DNA of 64,000 nucleotides, taken from contig NZ_CP038213.1 of the NCBI RefSeq assembly GCF_004526345.1, positions 2,418,001 through 2,482,000 on the forward strand, written 5' to 3'. The notes beneath the pieces were generated by a model. It saw nothing but the letters and a program-made list of their open reading frames with translations, made no database searches and was not told the DNA's origin. Numbering within the stretch: position 1 is the first letter of the stretch; every line of letters starts with the position of its first letter. Positions 29,147 to 38,791 of this stretch are shown here, piece by piece. Source of the stretch: Ornithinimicrobium flavum. GTDB taxonomy: Bacteria > Actinomycetota > Actinomycetes > Actinomycetales > Dermatophilaceae. The translations under genes and the position numbers were made by a program.

Positions 29147-29545
29147 TCAGGCGTCCTGGGCGCTCGCCGGGGCGGCGGGCGCGGCCTTCTTCGCCGGGAG
29201 CGCGTCGCGGCGCTCGCGGATCTTGGCGGCCTTGCCGCGCAGGTCGCGCAGGTAGTAGAGCTTGGCGCGGCGGACGACGCCGCGGGAGACGACCTCGATC
29301 TTCTCCACGTTCGGGGAGTGCAGCGGGAAGGTGCGCTCGACACCGACGCCGAAGGACACCTTGCGCACGGTGTAGGTCTCGCCGATGCCCCCGCCGTGAC
29401 GCCGGATCACGACGCCCTTGAAGACCTGGATCCGGGAGCGCGTGCCCTCGATGACCCTCACGTGCACGTCGACGGTGTCGCCGGCGCGGAAGTCGGGCAT
29501 GTCGGTCCGCAGGCTGGCTGCGTCCAGGTCGCTGAGCTTGTGCAT
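29147..29545 (-). CDS. rplS: 50S ribosomal protein L19
   Basis: 132 residues. Canonical [19 protein letters not shown] start, [39 protein letters not shown] and [12 protein letters not shown]; short Ala-rich C-terminal tail. ATG at 29545 with an AGGAG-type site 8 bases upstream on the minus strand. The 247 bases upstream (29546-29792) contain no gene I can support. Confidence 0.98.
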   Translation of the reverse strand: MHKLSDLDAASLRTDMPDFRAGDTVDVHVRVIEGTRSRIQVFKGVVIRRHGGGIGETYTVRKVSFGVGVERTFPLHSPNVEKIEVVSRGVVRRAKLYYLRDLRGKAAKIRERRDALPAKKAAPAAPASAQDA

Positions 29546-29792
29546 GTTGTCTCCTGCTGCTCGTGGGTGCCACAGGTCACCCGCGGCGGTTCGGTCCCCG
29601 GCCGGCGCGGGTGCGGCGGTGGGGGCTACGTCGTCGTGGTGCGGGCCCGGTGGTCCGTCGCCCAGGCGGAACCCCCTGTGGCAGGGGCGTGGGCGTGCGT
29701 GACGGGATCCTCGGGACGCGACGGTCAAGTCTGCCAGACGCCGACCCCGGCGGCCAAACCCGGGGCGGCGGGGCGGGCGCCGCCCCTGCGGC

Positions 29793-30674
29793 TCACGCCG
29801 GGTGGACGAGGTCGGCCTCGGCGTAGCCCTGCAGGAAGAGGGCGGCGGTGAGGTCGCCGTGGTTGACGCGGACGGGCACCTGGGCGCTGACGACCGGCTT
29901 GGAGTGCAGGGCCACCCCGGTGCCGGCGAGGCGCAGCATGGGCAGGTCGTTGGCGCCGTCGCCCACGGCGAGGACGTCCTGGTGGGCGTGCCCGAGCCGG
30001 GCCGCGATCTGCTCGAGGGCGGCGGCCTTGGCCTCCTGGCCCAGGACGGGCAGCACGACCCGGCCGGCGAGCCGACCGTCCTCGACCTCCAGGGTGTTGG
30101 CGCGGTGCTCGTCGAAGCCCAGGCGCCCCGCGACGACCCGGGTGAACTGCGTGAAGCCGCCGGACACCAGGGCGGTGTACGCCCCGTGGGCGCGCATCGT
30201 GGCCACCAGCACCTCGCCCCCCGGCGTGAAGGTGAGCCGGTCCCGGATCACCTCGTCCACGACCGTCTCCGGCAGCCCCCGCAGGAGGGCGACGCGCGCG
30301 TGGAGGGCCTCGGCGAAGTCGAGCTCGCCGTTCATCGCGCGCGCGGTGATGGCGGCGACCTGCTCCCCCGCCCCGGCGCGGGCGGCGAGTTCGTCCACGC
30401 ACTCCTGCTCGATCATCGTCGAGTCCATGTCGGCCAGCAGGACCCGGCGGCGGCGCTCGCCGTCCGGCTGCACGACGACGTCCACGCCCAGCTCCTGCCA
30501 CCGGGCCCACACCTGGTCGTCGACGGTGTCCGGCCCGTCCACGGGAGCCTCCACGGCGGCGCCCGGCGCCAGCCAGCGGATCTCCCCCACCCAGCGTCCG
30601 GCGGCGGCCTCCCGCACGGCGGCCTCGGTGAGATCGCGACGGGCGGGTGAGGAGAGGAGCGTGAGGACCGGCAC
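29793..30674 (-). CDS. serB: Phosphoserine phosphatase
   Basis: Last step of serine synthesis. 293 residues. An N-terminal ~75-residue region with an ACT-like pattern is followed by the HAD domain: nucleophile in [13 protein letters not shown], motif [11 protein letters not shown], motif III/IV around GQEAKAAAL and [18 protein letters not shown] start preceded seven bases away by TACGAT, a leaderless promoter pattern. It lies between rplS and trmD and is not part of the classic ribosomal block. Confidence 0.93.
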   Translation of the reverse strand: MPVLTLLSSPARRDLTEAAVREAAAGRWVGEIRWLAPGAAVEAPVDGPDTVDDQVWARWQELGVDVVVQPDGERRRRVLLADMDSTMIEQECVDELAARAGAGEQVAAITARAMNGELDFAEALHARVALLRGLPETVVDEVIRDRLTFTPGGEVLVATMRAHGAYTALVSGGFTQFTRVVAGRLGFDEHRANTLEVEDGRLAGRVVLPVLGQEAKAAALEQIAARLGHAHQDVLAVGDGANDLPMLRLAGTGVALHSKPVVSAQVPVRVNHGDLTAALFLQGYAEADLVHPA

Positions 30675-30681
30675 GGCGCCG

Positions 30682-30687
30682 ATCGTA
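30682..30687 (-). promoter_or_regulatory. Probable -10 box of serB
   Basis: TACGAT on the minus strand, seven bases before the GTG at 30674; lies in the 22-bp gap after trmD's stop at 30697. Confidence 0.5.
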
Positions 30688-30696
30688 TGCGGTCGC

Positions 30697-31418
30697 TCAG
30701 GGCTGCGGGGCGTCGCCGTTCTCGTAGCGCTGCAGCAGGTCCGGCCGCCGGGCCCGGGTGCGGGCCAGGCGCTGCTCGTGCCGCCAGGCGGCGATCGCCC
30801 CGTGGTGGCCCGAGAGCAGCACGTCGGGGACGGCGTGCCCGCGCCAGGTGGCCGGCTTGGTGTAGACGGGGTACTCGAGCAGGCCGCCGGTGTGCGACTC
30901 CTCCTCCAGCGACGCCTCGTTGCCGATCACCCCCGGGAGCAGCCGCGCGACCGCCTCGGTCATGGCCAGGACCGCCACCTCGCCGCCGTTGAGCACGTAG
31001 TCGCCCAGCGACAGCACGGACAGCGGGTAGCGGCGCCCGAACTCCTCCGAGACGCGCTCGTCGATCCCCTCGTACCGTCCGCAGCAGAAGACCAGCCAGT
31101 CGTCCTCGGCCGCGATCCGTCCTGCCGTCTCCTGCGTGAACAGCTCACCCCCCGGCCCCGGCACGATGAGGTGCGGGGTCCGCCCGGGCAGGGCACCGCA
31201 TACCTCGTCCAGGGCCTCGCCCCAGGGCTCGGGCCGCATGACCATGCCGGCACCTCCCCGTAGGGGGTGTCGTCGACGGTGCGGTGCCGGTCGTGCGTCC
31301 AGCTCCTCAGGTCGTGGACGTGCACCTCCAGGAGCCCGTCCTGCTGCGCCCGGCCCAGCAGGGACAGGCCCAGCGGCGCCAGGTAGTCCGGGAAGATCGT
31401 GATGACGTCGATGCGCAC
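30697..31418 (-). CDS. trmD: tRNA (guanine-37-N1)-methyltransferase, frame broken by one missing base
   Basis: SPOUT enzyme making m1G37 in tRNAs; prevents +1 frameshifting. The N-terminal part [15 protein letters not shown] and DDTPYG read from the GTG at 31418; the rest ([37 protein letters not shown]) is in the next frame. Adding one G to the G4 run (plus-strand C4 31256-31259) restores the expected [16 protein letters not shown] and a 240-residue protein. Follows rimM by three bases, classic rpsP-khpA-rimM-trmD order. A GGTATGCGG motif at 31196-31204 forces a rare GTA Val codon. Confidence 0.94.
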
Positions 31419-31421
31419 GCG

Positions 31422-31946
31422 CTACTCCCCCAGCTCAAGCAGCCCGGCCGGCGGGTCCACGACGACGGTGCGGCGCTCCTCGTCGACCTCGGGCACGAGC
31501 TCGGCCACGAAGGGGACCAGCACCGTGCGCCCCTCGAGGGTGCGGACCTCGAGCAGGTCCTGCACGTCCCGGACGTGCAGGGCGCTCACGGTGCCCAGGG
31601 GGGTGCCGTCCGGCAGCCGGACACCGAAGTCCAGCAGGTCCTCCTCGCGCCACCCCTCCTCGTCGTCGGCGGCCTCGTCCTCGTCGTCGACCAGCAGGCG
31701 GGTCCCCCTCAGGGCCTCGGCGGCCTCGCGGTCGGCGTGCCCCGTGAAGCCGAGTAGGTAGATCCCCTGGTGGACGCGGACGCTGGCCAGGGTCAGCGGG
31801 CCCCTCCCGGGCGGGTCGGTGTCGAACACCGCCCCCGGCACGAAGCGTGACTGCGGGTCGTCGGTGTGCACCTGCACGGTCACCTCGCCGCGCAGGCCGT
31901 GGGGCCTGCCCACGCGGGCCGCCACGAAGGCGTCGGGCTGGGTCAT
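31422..31946 (-). CDS. rimM: Ribosome maturation factor RimM
   Basis: 174 residues. RimM N-domain from residue 8 ([22 protein letters not shown]) and PRC-barrel C-domain ([40 protein letters not shown]). Binds S19 during 30S maturation. ATG at 31946, with a GGAGG site upstream. A GGTATGCCG motif (31958-31966) lies in the noncoding DNA just upstream. Confidence 0.94.
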   Translation of the reverse strand: MTQPDAFVAARVGRPHGLRGEVTVQVHTDDPQSRFVPGAVFDTDPPGRGPLTLASVRVHQGIYLLGFTGHADREAAEALRGTRLLVDDEDEAADDEEGWREEDLLDFGVRLPDGTPLGTVSALHVRDVQDLLEVRTLEGRTVLVPFVAELVPEVDEERRTVVVDPPAGLLELGE

Positions 31947-32034
31947 GGGTCCTCCTGGGTATGCCGTCCGCGACGCGCACGACCCGCCTCGCGCCGGGGC
32001 GCGGGGCGGGTCGGGACGGCGGTCGTGCTGGTGG

Positions 32035-32277
32035 TCAGCGCACGCGGTCGGTGTCGACGATGTCGACCCGGACCTTGCTGCCTCCGGCCAGGGCGCCGAC
32101 CACGGTGCGCAGCGCGCTCGCCGTGCGGCCCCGTCGGCCGATGACCCGTCCGAGGTCGTCGGGGTGCACCCGGACCTCGAGGATGTCGCCGTTGCGGGAG
32201 CTCTTGGTGCGGACCGCGACGTCACCGTCGTGGTCCACGATGCCCTTCACGAGGTGCTCCAAGGCCTCCTCGAGCAC
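32035..32277 (-). CDS. khpA: KH-domain RNA-binding protein KhpA
   Basis: 80 residues, essentially one KH domain with the GRVIGRRGRTASALRTVV signature (GxxG loop plus helix). RNA-binding protein conserved between rpsP and rimM in Gram-positive bacteria. Starts two bases before the rpsP stop, so coupled. Confidence 0.95.
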   Translation of the reverse strand: MLEEALEHLVKGIVDHDGDVAVRTKSSRNGDILEVRVHPDDLGRVIGRRGRTASALRTVVGALAGGSKVRVDIVDTDRVR

Positions 32278-32279
32278 GA

Positions 32280-32783
32280 TCAGGCCTCGCCCTTGGTGTC
32301 ACCCTCGGCGGCGGCGGTCTCCTCGGTGGGAGCCTCGGCGGCCGGAGCCTCGACGGGCGCCTCCGGAGCGGCCTCGGGGGCGGGTGCCTCGTCCTTGGCC
32401 TTCTTGCGACGGGTCTGCGGGGCGGAGCCGTCGTCCTCCTTGTCGGCGGCGGCGAGCGCGGCCTCGTAGAGGGAACGCTTGTCGGGCTTGGGCTCCTTGG
32501 TGCGCAGGGTGCCCTCGGCACCCGGCTCACCCTTGTGCTTCTGCCAGTCACCGGTGACCTTCAGCAGCGCGAGGACCTGCTCGGTCGGCTGGGCGCCGAC
32601 CCCCAGCCAGTACTGCGCGCGCTCGGAGTCGATGTCGATGAGCGACGGCTCCTCGGTCGGGTGGTACTTGCCGATCTCCTCGATCGCCCGGCCGTCGCGC
32701 TTGGTGCGCGAGTCCATGACGACGACACGGTAGAACGGTGCACGGATCTTGCCCATGCGCTTCAGACGGATCTTGACTGCCAC
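32280..32783 (-). CDS. rpsP: 30S ribosomal protein S16 with acidic tail
   Basis: 167 residues. Core S16 1-95 ([52 protein letters not shown]). The C-terminal 70 residues are Ala/Glu/Pro-rich, as in many actinobacteria. GTG start at 32783 gives MAVKIRL; longer upstream frame is a shadow. First gene of the rpsP-khpA-rimM-trmD unit. Confidence 0.97.
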   Translation of the reverse strand: MAVKIRLKRMGKIRAPFYRVVVMDSRTKRDGRAIEEIGKYHPTEEPSLIDIDSERAQYWLGVGAQPTEQVLALLKVTGDWQKHKGEPGAEGTLRTKEPKPDKRSLYEAALAAADKEDDGSAPQTRRKKAKDEAPAPEAAPEAPVEAPAAEAPTEETAAAEGDTKGEA

Positions 32784-32940
32784 GGAAGTGGTGTCTCCTG
32801 CTTCTGTCTCGTGGGCACGGCAAGACCGCACGCGGATCGGTGCGGGGAGTCGTGGCCCGGTGTGTAGGCGTCCGGTCCAGCCGACGGCCGGACGGGTACA
32901 GCGATCCATTGTGCCACAGCGCCGGCCCGCCCCGGTCGGC

Positions 32941-34482
32941 TCAGGACCGCGCGGGGTCCTCGTCCGCCGGCTGCACGGGGGCGTGGCCCGCGACGAAGCG
33001 CAGCACCTCGGTCTCGTCCACGCCGGGGAACACCCCGGGCGGCATGACCGCGAGCAGGTGGGAGTGCGCCCGGGCGCTGGGCCAGACCCGTCCCTCCCAC
33101 GCGCGGGCGAGCTCGGCCGGGGGACGCGTGCAGCACCGGGGGTCGGGGCAGCGGGACACCCGTCGGTGCGTGGTCTCCCGGCCCCGCATCCACCGGACCT
33201 GGTCGAAGGGCACCCCGAGGCTCACCGAGAAGCGCCCGGCCGAGGTCTGCTCCACCACGGACGTGCACCAGAAGGTGCCCCTGCCGGTGTCCGTGTACTG
33301 CGCGTAGACCTCCCCCGGCGGCCGGTCGAAGACGACCCGGGCCGTCCAGTGGCGGCAGACCCTCGCTCCCTCGATGGCTCCGGTGGCGTCCTTGGGGAAG
33401 CGGATCCCGTCGTTCTCGTAGGCCTTGTAGACGACCCCGTCGGAGGAGATGCGCAGGAAGTGCACGGGCAGGTCCAGGTGCCGCGTGGCCAGGTTGCAGA
33501 ACCGGTGGGTGGCCGTCTCGTAGGAGACGCCGTAGGCGTCGCGCAGGTCCTCCAGCGCGATGTCGCGCTCCCCCTTGGCGCGCTGCAGGAAGGGGACGGC
33601 GCTGACCTCCGGCACCAGCACGGCCGCGGCGAAGTAGTTGATCTCCACCCGCTGGGCGAGGAACTCGGCGTAGTCGCGCGGCGGCTCGTGCCCCAGCACC
33701 ACGTGCCCCAGGGCCTGCAGGGCCGCGGCCCTCGGGTCGTGCCGGCCGTGGGCGGGCAGGTAGATCCGGCGGTGGGCCAGGTCGGTGACCGAGCGCGTCG
33801 AGGCGGGCACGTCCGGGACGAGCTCGATGTCGAAGCCGATGTGCCGTGCCATGCGGTTGACGGCCTCCCTCGTCACGGGACCGTGCCGGTGCTCGACGAT
33901 CCGCACCAGCTCGGCGGCCCGCGCCTCGATGTCCGGGAAGTAGTTGTCGGCCGACCGCATGAGCTGGCGCAGTTCGGCGTTGGCCAGCCGGGCGAACTCG
34001 GGGGTGGCCGCCCGCTGCTGCTGCAGCCCCGCCACCGTCTCGTAGAGCCCGACCAGCGCCTCGAGGGCCTCGTCGGGCAGGCCGGACCCGGCCCGCACCT
34101 GCGGGATGCCCAGGGTCTCGAAGCCGTCAGAGCGCTGCGCCCGCTCCCAGCGCATCTCCAGGGCCGCCCGCCGGGTCGGGGGGCCGCCGGTGAGCAGCGC
34201 GGTCACCTCGACCCCGAGGGCACGCGCCACCTCACCGAGGGTGGAGACCCGAGCCTCCCGACGGCCGTTCTCGATGAGCGAGAGCGCCGAGGCCGACAGC
34301 CCGACGCGGGCGGAGAGCGCGTCGAGGGTCAGCCCGGCCTGCTTGCGGTGGTGCCGGATCCGCCGACCCACGGCGAACGGGTCCTGCGCCCCGCCCACCG
34401 CCCCCCCGGAGGAGCCCGGCTCGGTGCCGTCGAGGCGGACCGACGGACGGAAAGGGAGCACCCGACCCTGGGGAGACGACAT
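32941..34482 (-). CDS. ramB: RamB-like XRE/IrrE-type regulator
   Basis: 513 residues of the short-chain fatty acyl regulator family. Helix-turn-helix about 36-95 ([37 protein letters not shown]). An IrrE/M78-like middle domain (about 210-300, [15 protein letters not shown] retains an HE...H-like arrangement but not a clear HEXXH). C-terminal conserved block with [22 protein letters not shown] and cysteines [10 protein letters not shown]. In Corynebacterium RamB represses aceA and aceB; divergent placement from aceA here supports that function. The ATG at 34482 is six bases after a TATCGT box. Symbol given by homology and context. Confidence 0.85.
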   Translation of the reverse strand: MSSPQGRVLPFRPSVRLDGTEPGSSGGAVGGAQDPFAVGRRIRHHRKQAGLTLDALSARVGLSASALSLIENGRREARVSTLGEVARALGVEVTALLTGGPPTRRAALEMRWERAQRSDGFETLGIPQVRAGSGLPDEALEALVGLYETVAGLQQQRAATPEFARLANAELRQLMRSADNYFPDIEARAAELVRIVEHRHGPVTREAVNRMARHIGFDIELVPDVPASTRSVTDLAHRRIYLPAHGRHDPRAAALQALGHVVLGHEPPRDYAEFLAQRVEINYFAAAVLVPEVSAVPFLQRAKGERDIALEDLRDAYGVSYETATHRFCNLATRHLDLPVHFLRISSDGVVYKAYENDGIRFPKDATGAIEGARVCRHWTARVVFDRPPGEVYAQYTDTGRGTFWCTSVVEQTSAGRFSVSLGVPFDQVRWMRGRETTHRRVSRCPDPRCCTRPPAELARAWEGRVWPSARAHSHLLAVMPPGVFPGVDETEVLRFVAGHAPVQPADEDPARS

Positions 34483-34488
34483 ACCTCC

Positions 34489-34518
34489 ACGATAGCGAAA
34501 GAAGCAGCGTTCTTGACA
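34489..34518. promoter_or_regulatory. ramB promoter, palindromic operator candidate and TTGACA facing aceA
   Basis: TATCGT (34489-34494, minus) serves ramB six bases from its ATG. AAGAA-N6-TTCTT (34499-34514) lies in the -10/-35 spacer for ramB and touches a perfect TTGACA (34513-34518, plus) pointing to aceA. No fitting -10 follows that TTGACA, so aceA may need an activator or use another start. Candidate RamB or other regulator site. Confidence 0.5.
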
Positions 34519-34602
34519 CACCTTGGTCCTTCCCTGCCCCCGAAGGCGCCGCCAGAGTGGTCAACAACACCGAACCTCCTCCGACGACGAAAGGGGTCGA
34601 TC

Positions 34603-35904
34603 ATGACCACCACCACTCCCCGGACCACCCCCCTGGCGCAGCAGGCGCTCGACATCGAGCACGACTGGCAGACGAACCCGCGGTGGAAGGGCGTCCGGCG
34701 TCTCTACTCCGCCGAGGACGTCGTCCGCCTGCGCGGGTCGGTCGTGGAGGAGCACACGCTGGCGCGCCGCGGGGCGGAGCGCCTCTGGGAGGCCCTGGAG
34801 ACCAGGAGCTTCACCCGCGCCCTGGGCGCCCTCACCGGCAACCAGGCCGTGCAGATGGTCAAGGGCGGGCTCGAGGCCATCTACCTCTCCGGGTGGCAGG
34901 TGGCCGCCGACGCCAACCTCGCCGGCCAGACCTACCCCGACCAGAGCCTCTACCCCGCCAACTCCGTGCCGGCCGTCGTCCGCCGTATCAACAACGCGCT
35001 GCAGCGGGCCGACCAGATCGCCTGGATGAACGGTGAGACCGACACCGACTACTTCGTGCCGATCGTCGCGGACGCCGAGGCCGGCTTCGGAGGCCCGCTC
35101 AACGTCTTCGAGCTGATGAAGTCGATGATCCAGGCCGGCGCGGCGGGGGTGCACTGGGAGGACCAGCTGGCGTCGGAGAAGAAGTGCGGCCACCTGGGCG
35201 GCAAGGTGCTCATCCCCACCGCCCAGCACGTCCGCACCCTCAGCTCGGCCCGCCTGGCCGCCGACGTCCTGGGGGTCCCCTCCGTCGTCATCGCCCGCAC
35301 CGACGCGCTCGCGGCCGACCTGCTCACCAGCGACGTGGACCCGATCGACCAGCCCTTCACGACCGGGGAGCGCACCTCCGAGGGGTTCTTCCGGGTCCGG
35401 AACGGCATCGAGCCGGTCCTTGCCCGGGCCAAGGCCTACGCGCCCTACGCGGACCTCATCTGGGTCGAGACCGGCACCCCGGACCTGGGTCTGGCGCGCG
35501 AGTTCGCCCAGGAGCTGCACAAGGACTTCCCGGACCAGAAGCTGGCCTACAACTGCAGCCCCTCCTTCAACTGGAAGGCGGCCCTGTCCGACACCGAGAT
35601 CGCGCAGTTCCAGGACCAGCTGGGCGAGCTGGGCTACGCCTTCCAGTTCATCACCCTGGCCGGCTTCCACGCGCTCAACCACTCGATGTTCAACCTGGCC
35701 CACGGCTACGCCCGCGAGGGCATGACCGCCTACGTGAGGCTGCAGGAGGCGGAGTTCGCCGACGCCGAGCTCGGCTACACGGCGGTCCGGCACCAGACGG
35801 AGGTCGGCACCGGGTACTTTGATGCCGTGAGCACCGCGGTCAACCCGGACTCGTCCACGACGGCCCTGTCCGGCTCCACGGAGTCCGAGCAGTTCCACTC
35901 CTGA
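34603..35904 (+). CDS. aceA: Isocitrate lyase
   Basis: Glyoxylate-shunt enzyme splitting isocitrate to glyoxylate and succinate. 433 residues, the short Icl1-type length. [19 protein letters not shown] near 92, [12 protein letters not shown] near 150, [19 protein letters not shown] near 184 with the catalytic KKCGH, and NCSPSFNWK near 315. ATG at 34603 preceded by AAAGGGG at proper spacing. Followed by aceB after 104 bases, and divergent from ramB. Confidence 0.97.
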   Translation: MTTTTPRTTPLAQQALDIEHDWQTNPRWKGVRRLYSAEDVVRLRGSVVEEHTLARRGAERLWEALETRSFTRALGALTGNQAVQMVKGGLEAIYLSGWQVAADANLAGQTYPDQSLYPANSVPAVVRRINNALQRADQIAWMNGETDTDYFVPIVADAEAGFGGPLNVFELMKSMIQAGAAGVHWEDQLASEKKCGHLGGKVLIPTAQHVRTLSSARLAADVLGVPSVVIARTDALAADLLTSDVDPIDQPFTTGERTSEGFFRVRNGIEPVLARAKAYAPYADLIWVETGTPDLGLAREFAQELHKDFPDQKLAYNCSPSFNWKAALSDTEIAQFQDQLGELGYAFQFITLAGFHALNHSMFNLAHGYAREGMTAYVRLQEAEFADAELGYTAVRHQTEVGTGYFDAVSTAVNPDSSTTALSGSTESEQFHS

Positions 35905-36008
35905 GCGACACCGGGGTGATCGCACCCGGGTCCGCACCGGCCGTCTGCCGGACGCGGGCCCGGGTGCGGTGTCTCACCGACGACTTCGACGCAGCCGAGG
36001 ACGAGGAC

Positions 36009-37571
36009 ATGGAGCAGTACCCGACCGCCCTGCTGGACGAGACCACCACGGAGCAGCTGCACGCCCTGGAGCGGGCCACCCGCGAGGAGCGTGCGGAGCT
36101 GCTGCGCGCCCGGCGTGAGCGCTCCCGGGCCGTGCGTGCCGGGGCCGAGCTGGAGGTCCCGGCGTCGACCCGCGCGGTCAGCGCCGACGACTCGTGGCGC
36201 GCCGAGCCGCACCCGGCCGACCTGACCCACCGTCAGGTCGAGCTGGCGACCCCGGCCACCCCGGAGCAGGCCAAGACCGCGCTGAGCTCCGGGGCCGACG
36301 TGTGGGTGGCGGACCTGGAGGACATGCTCGTCCCGTCCCGGTCCCGGTTGCTCGCGGCGCACCGGGTCATCGAGGAGGTGGCGGCCACGCGGACCGGTGA
36401 CACCCGTCCGGGGGTGCCCACCCTCATGGTCCGCCCCCGGGGGCTGCACCTGGTCGAGGCCTACCTCACCGTCGACGACGCCCCCGTCAGCGCGCCGGTC
36501 GCCGACTCCTTCCTCTTCCTCGCGCGCTGCGCCCGCACCCTGCTCGACAACGGCACCGCCCCCTACCTCTACCTCCCCAAGCTGGAGACTGCGGCTGAGG
36601 CCCGCTGGTGGGACCGGATGATCGGGCAGGCCGAGGAGCTGCTGGGCCTGCCGCCCGGCTCGGTGCGGGTGAGCGTGCTGGTGGAGACGGTGCAGTCGAT
36701 GTACGAGCTGGAGGAGATCGTCCACGACCTCCGGGAGCGGATCACCGGGCTCGCTGCCGGCCGCTGGGACTACGTCTTCTCCCACGTGCGCACCTACGGG
36801 CACCGTCCGGAGCACCTCCTGCCCGACCGTGACTCCTTCACGATGAACACCAAGTTCCTGCGGACCTACACCGACGTCATCGTGCGGATCGCGCAGCGCC
36901 GCGGCGTCCAGGCCATCGGTGGCCCCGTGGCCCTGGCCACCGGTGGGCTCTTCGACGAGTCGCTGGCGATGACCCAGGCCCAGATCGCCCGGGACAAGGC
37001 CCGGGAGGCCCGGCAGGGCTTCGACGGCGCCTGGGTCCTCCACCCGGGGCTGGTGCCCGTGGCCCGTGCCCCGTTCGCCGAGCGCGACCGCCGCCGGGCC
37101 CGCGGGGAGGAGCCGGAGCCCGCCCGCCCCTCCGGGGAGATCGACCCCGTGGCCCTGCGCGACGTGCGCTCGGTCTTCGGGTCGGCCACCATGACCGGGG
37201 TCCGCAACGCCATGCGGTCCTCCCTCACCTATCTCGCCGGGTGGCTCGCAGGCGAGGGGACGACGACCCTCGCCGGTCACATCGAGGACTTCGGCACCGT
37301 GGAGCTCGCCCGGATGCAGCTGTGGCAGTGGCTGTCCCACGGGGAGCGCCTGGCCGAGGGACCCCAGATGTCCCCGCTGCTGCTGCGGCGGATGATGGAG
37401 GACGAGGAGGCCCTGCTGCGCCGCCGCGGGGTCCGGGCGGACCTGCTCCAGCACGCCGTCCGGCTCTTCACCGAGGCCGTCGGTGCCGAGGACCCTCCCG
37501 CCTTCCTCTCCCAGAAGGCCTACGAGGTCCTGGTCGGCCTGGAGCAGGGGACCGACGCGCAGGTGGCCTGA
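36009..37571 (+). CDS. aceB: Malate synthase A
   Basis: Condenses glyoxylate with acetyl-CoA. 520 residues from the ATG at 36009, the usual length for MSA. ADVWVADLEDMLVPSRSRL near 100, substrate Arg in LMVRPRGLHLVEAY near 142, VLVETVQSMYELEEIVHDL near 230, and the catalytic Asp region IEDFGTVELARMQLWQWL near 425. A longer open frame begins at GTG 35916, but residues before 36009 do not resemble the family, and a GAGGACGAGG stretch precedes this ATG. Confidence 0.95.
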   Translation: MEQYPTALLDETTTEQLHALERATREERAELLRARRERSRAVRAGAELEVPASTRAVSADDSWRAEPHPADLTHRQVELATPATPEQAKTALSSGADVWVADLEDMLVPSRSRLLAAHRVIEEVAATRTGDTRPGVPTLMVRPRGLHLVEAYLTVDDAPVSAPVADSFLFLARCARTLLDNGTAPYLYLPKLETAAEARWWDRMIGQAEELLGLPPGSVRVSVLVETVQSMYELEEIVHDLRERITGLAAGRWDYVFSHVRTYGHRPEHLLPDRDSFTMNTKFLRTYTDVIVRIAQRRGVQAIGGPVALATGGLFDESLAMTQAQIARDKAREARQGFDGAWVLHPGLVPVARAPFAERDRRRARGEEPEPARPSGEIDPVALRDVRSVFGSATMTGVRNAMRSSLTYLAGWLAGEGTTTLAGHIEDFGTVELARMQLWQWLSHGERLAEGPQMSPLLLRRMMEDEEALLRRRGVRADLLQHAVRLFTEAVGAEDPPAFLSQKAYEVLVGLEQGTDAQVA

Positions 37572-37587
37572 CCCGAGGGACCTCGGG
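37572..37587. terminator. Hairpin between aceB and amidohydrolase gene
   Basis: CCCGAG and CTCGGG with a GGAC loop directly after the aceB stop, between convergent genes; short stem followed by G-run, no U-tract. Confidence 0.45.
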
Positions 37588-37603
37588 GGGCGAGGGCCGG
37601 GGC

Positions 37604-38686
37604 TCAGACCACCCGTCCGCGCAGGATGATCCGGTGGGGGGCGGCGAGCACCCGGACGTCCTGTCGCGGGTCCTCCTGGTAGACCACCAGGTCCGCCGAC
37701 TCCCCCTCGGCGATCCCGGGGCGGCCCAACCAGGCACGAGCTCCCCAGGTCGCCGCGTCCAGCGCCTCCAGCGGCGTGAGGCCGGCGCGGGTCAGCGCCT
37801 CGACCTCCGAGGCCACGAGCCCGTGCGGGAGCTGGCCGCCCGCGTCGGTCCCCACGTAGATCGGGACCCCCGCCTCGTGGGCCTTGGCCACCGTCTCGTG
37901 GCGCCGGTCGTACAGGTCCATCATGTGGTCGGCGTAGGTGGGGAACTTCCCTCGGCCGGCGTCGGCGAACTTCGGGAAGTTGTCGATGTTGACCAGGGTG
38001 GGGACGATGGCGATCCCCTGGGCGGCGAAGGTGTCGATCGTCCCGTCGAGCAGACCTGTCGCGTGCTCGATGCAGTCGGTGCCCGCGGCCGCGAAGTCGA
38101 CGAGGGACTGCTCCCCGAAGCAGTGGGCCGTCACCCGAGCACCCTCCTCGTGCGCGGCGGCGATCGCGTCGGTGAGCACGTCGACGGGCCAGCAGGTCCC
38201 CAGGTCGCCGGTCTCCCGGTCGATCCAGTCGCCGACGAGCTTGACCCAGCCGTCGCCGTTGCGTGCCTCCTGGCGGACGTGGTCGACGAGGTCCTCGGGC
38301 TCGATCTCCCAGGCGAAGTTCTTCAGGTAGCGCCGGGTGCGCGCGATGTGACGGCCCGCCCGGATCAGCCGGGGCAGATCCTCGCGGTCCTGGACCCACC
38401 GGGTGTCCAGCGGCGATCCGGCGTCGCGCAGCAGCAGGGCCCCGGCCTCCCGGTCCGCGAGCGCATGCTCCTCGGCGCGCTCCCGTGAGACCGCGCCGTG
38501 GGCCTCCAGGCCCACGTGGCAGTGGGCGTCCACCAGCCCCGGCACGGCATACCCGGAGACCGTCTCGACCTCGCCCGACGCGGGCGGCGAGAGACTGATG
38601 AGCCCGTCGATCACCCAGACCTCGTCGAGCACCTCCTCCGGTCCCACCAGGACCGAGCCCCTGACGTGCAGCACCGGGTCGCTCAT
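37604..38686 (-). CDS. Amidohydrolase-superfamily metal-dependent hydrolase
   Basis: 360 residues. TIM-barrel hydrolase with the H-x-H of DAHCHVGLEAHG near 55, a Lys in WVKLVGDW near 150, His in TAHCFGEQ near 188, CIEHATGLLDG near 210 and the Asp of YVGTDAGG near 280. N- and C-terminal beta-sandwich strands complete the subtype-I layout. Substrate unknown (cyclic amide, imide or dipeptide). A homologous amidohydrolase sits beside ffh in other actinobacteria. GAGGAGG site before the ATG. A GGTATGCCG motif encodes GYAV at 38545-38553. Confidence 0.88.
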   Translation of the reverse strand: MSDPVLHVRGSVLVGPEEVLDEVWVIDGLISLSPPASGEVETVSGYAVPGLVDAHCHVGLEAHGAVSRERAEEHALADREAGALLLRDAGSPLDTRWVQDREDLPRLIRAGRHIARTRRYLKNFAWEIEPEDLVDHVRQEARNGDGWVKLVGDWIDRETGDLGTCWPVDVLTDAIAAAHEEGARVTAHCFGEQSLVDFAAAGTDCIEHATGLLDGTIDTFAAQGIAIVPTLVNIDNFPKFADAGRGKFPTYADHMMDLYDRRHETVAKAHEAGVPIYVGTDAGGQLPHGLVASEVEALTRAGLTPLEALDAATWGARAWLGRPGIAEGESADLVVYQEDPRQDVRVLAAPHRIILRGRVV

Positions 38687-38778
38687 GTCGCCTCCTCGCG
38701 CGTGTGCGGTGGACCCAGGCTAGCGAGACCGGCACCACCGGGTGCGACGCGGCCCTCGACGCGCCCCACGCCCGGGTC

Positions 38779-38784
38779 TAGGTT
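38779..38784 (+). promoter_or_regulatory. Probable -10 box of maleylpyruvate isomerase-family gene
   Basis: TAGGTT, seven bases before the ATG at 38792, matching the leaderless pattern seen elsewhere in the window. Confidence 0.55.
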
Positions 38785-38791
38785 GATCGGC

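Noticed and set aside
29546..29792. Extra gene or promoter pair between rplS and serB
   Set aside because: Open frames here are short shadows; TTGACC on the minus strand has no fitting -10.
33640..33720. Active IrrE-type protease in the RamB-like regulator
   Set aside because: No clear HEXXH motif is seen, so proteolytic activity is not claimed.
32749..34602. N-terminal extension of isocitrate lyase upstream of 34603
   Set aside because: The upstream frame is antisense to ramB; the ATG at 34603 has a ribosome site and gives the normal length.
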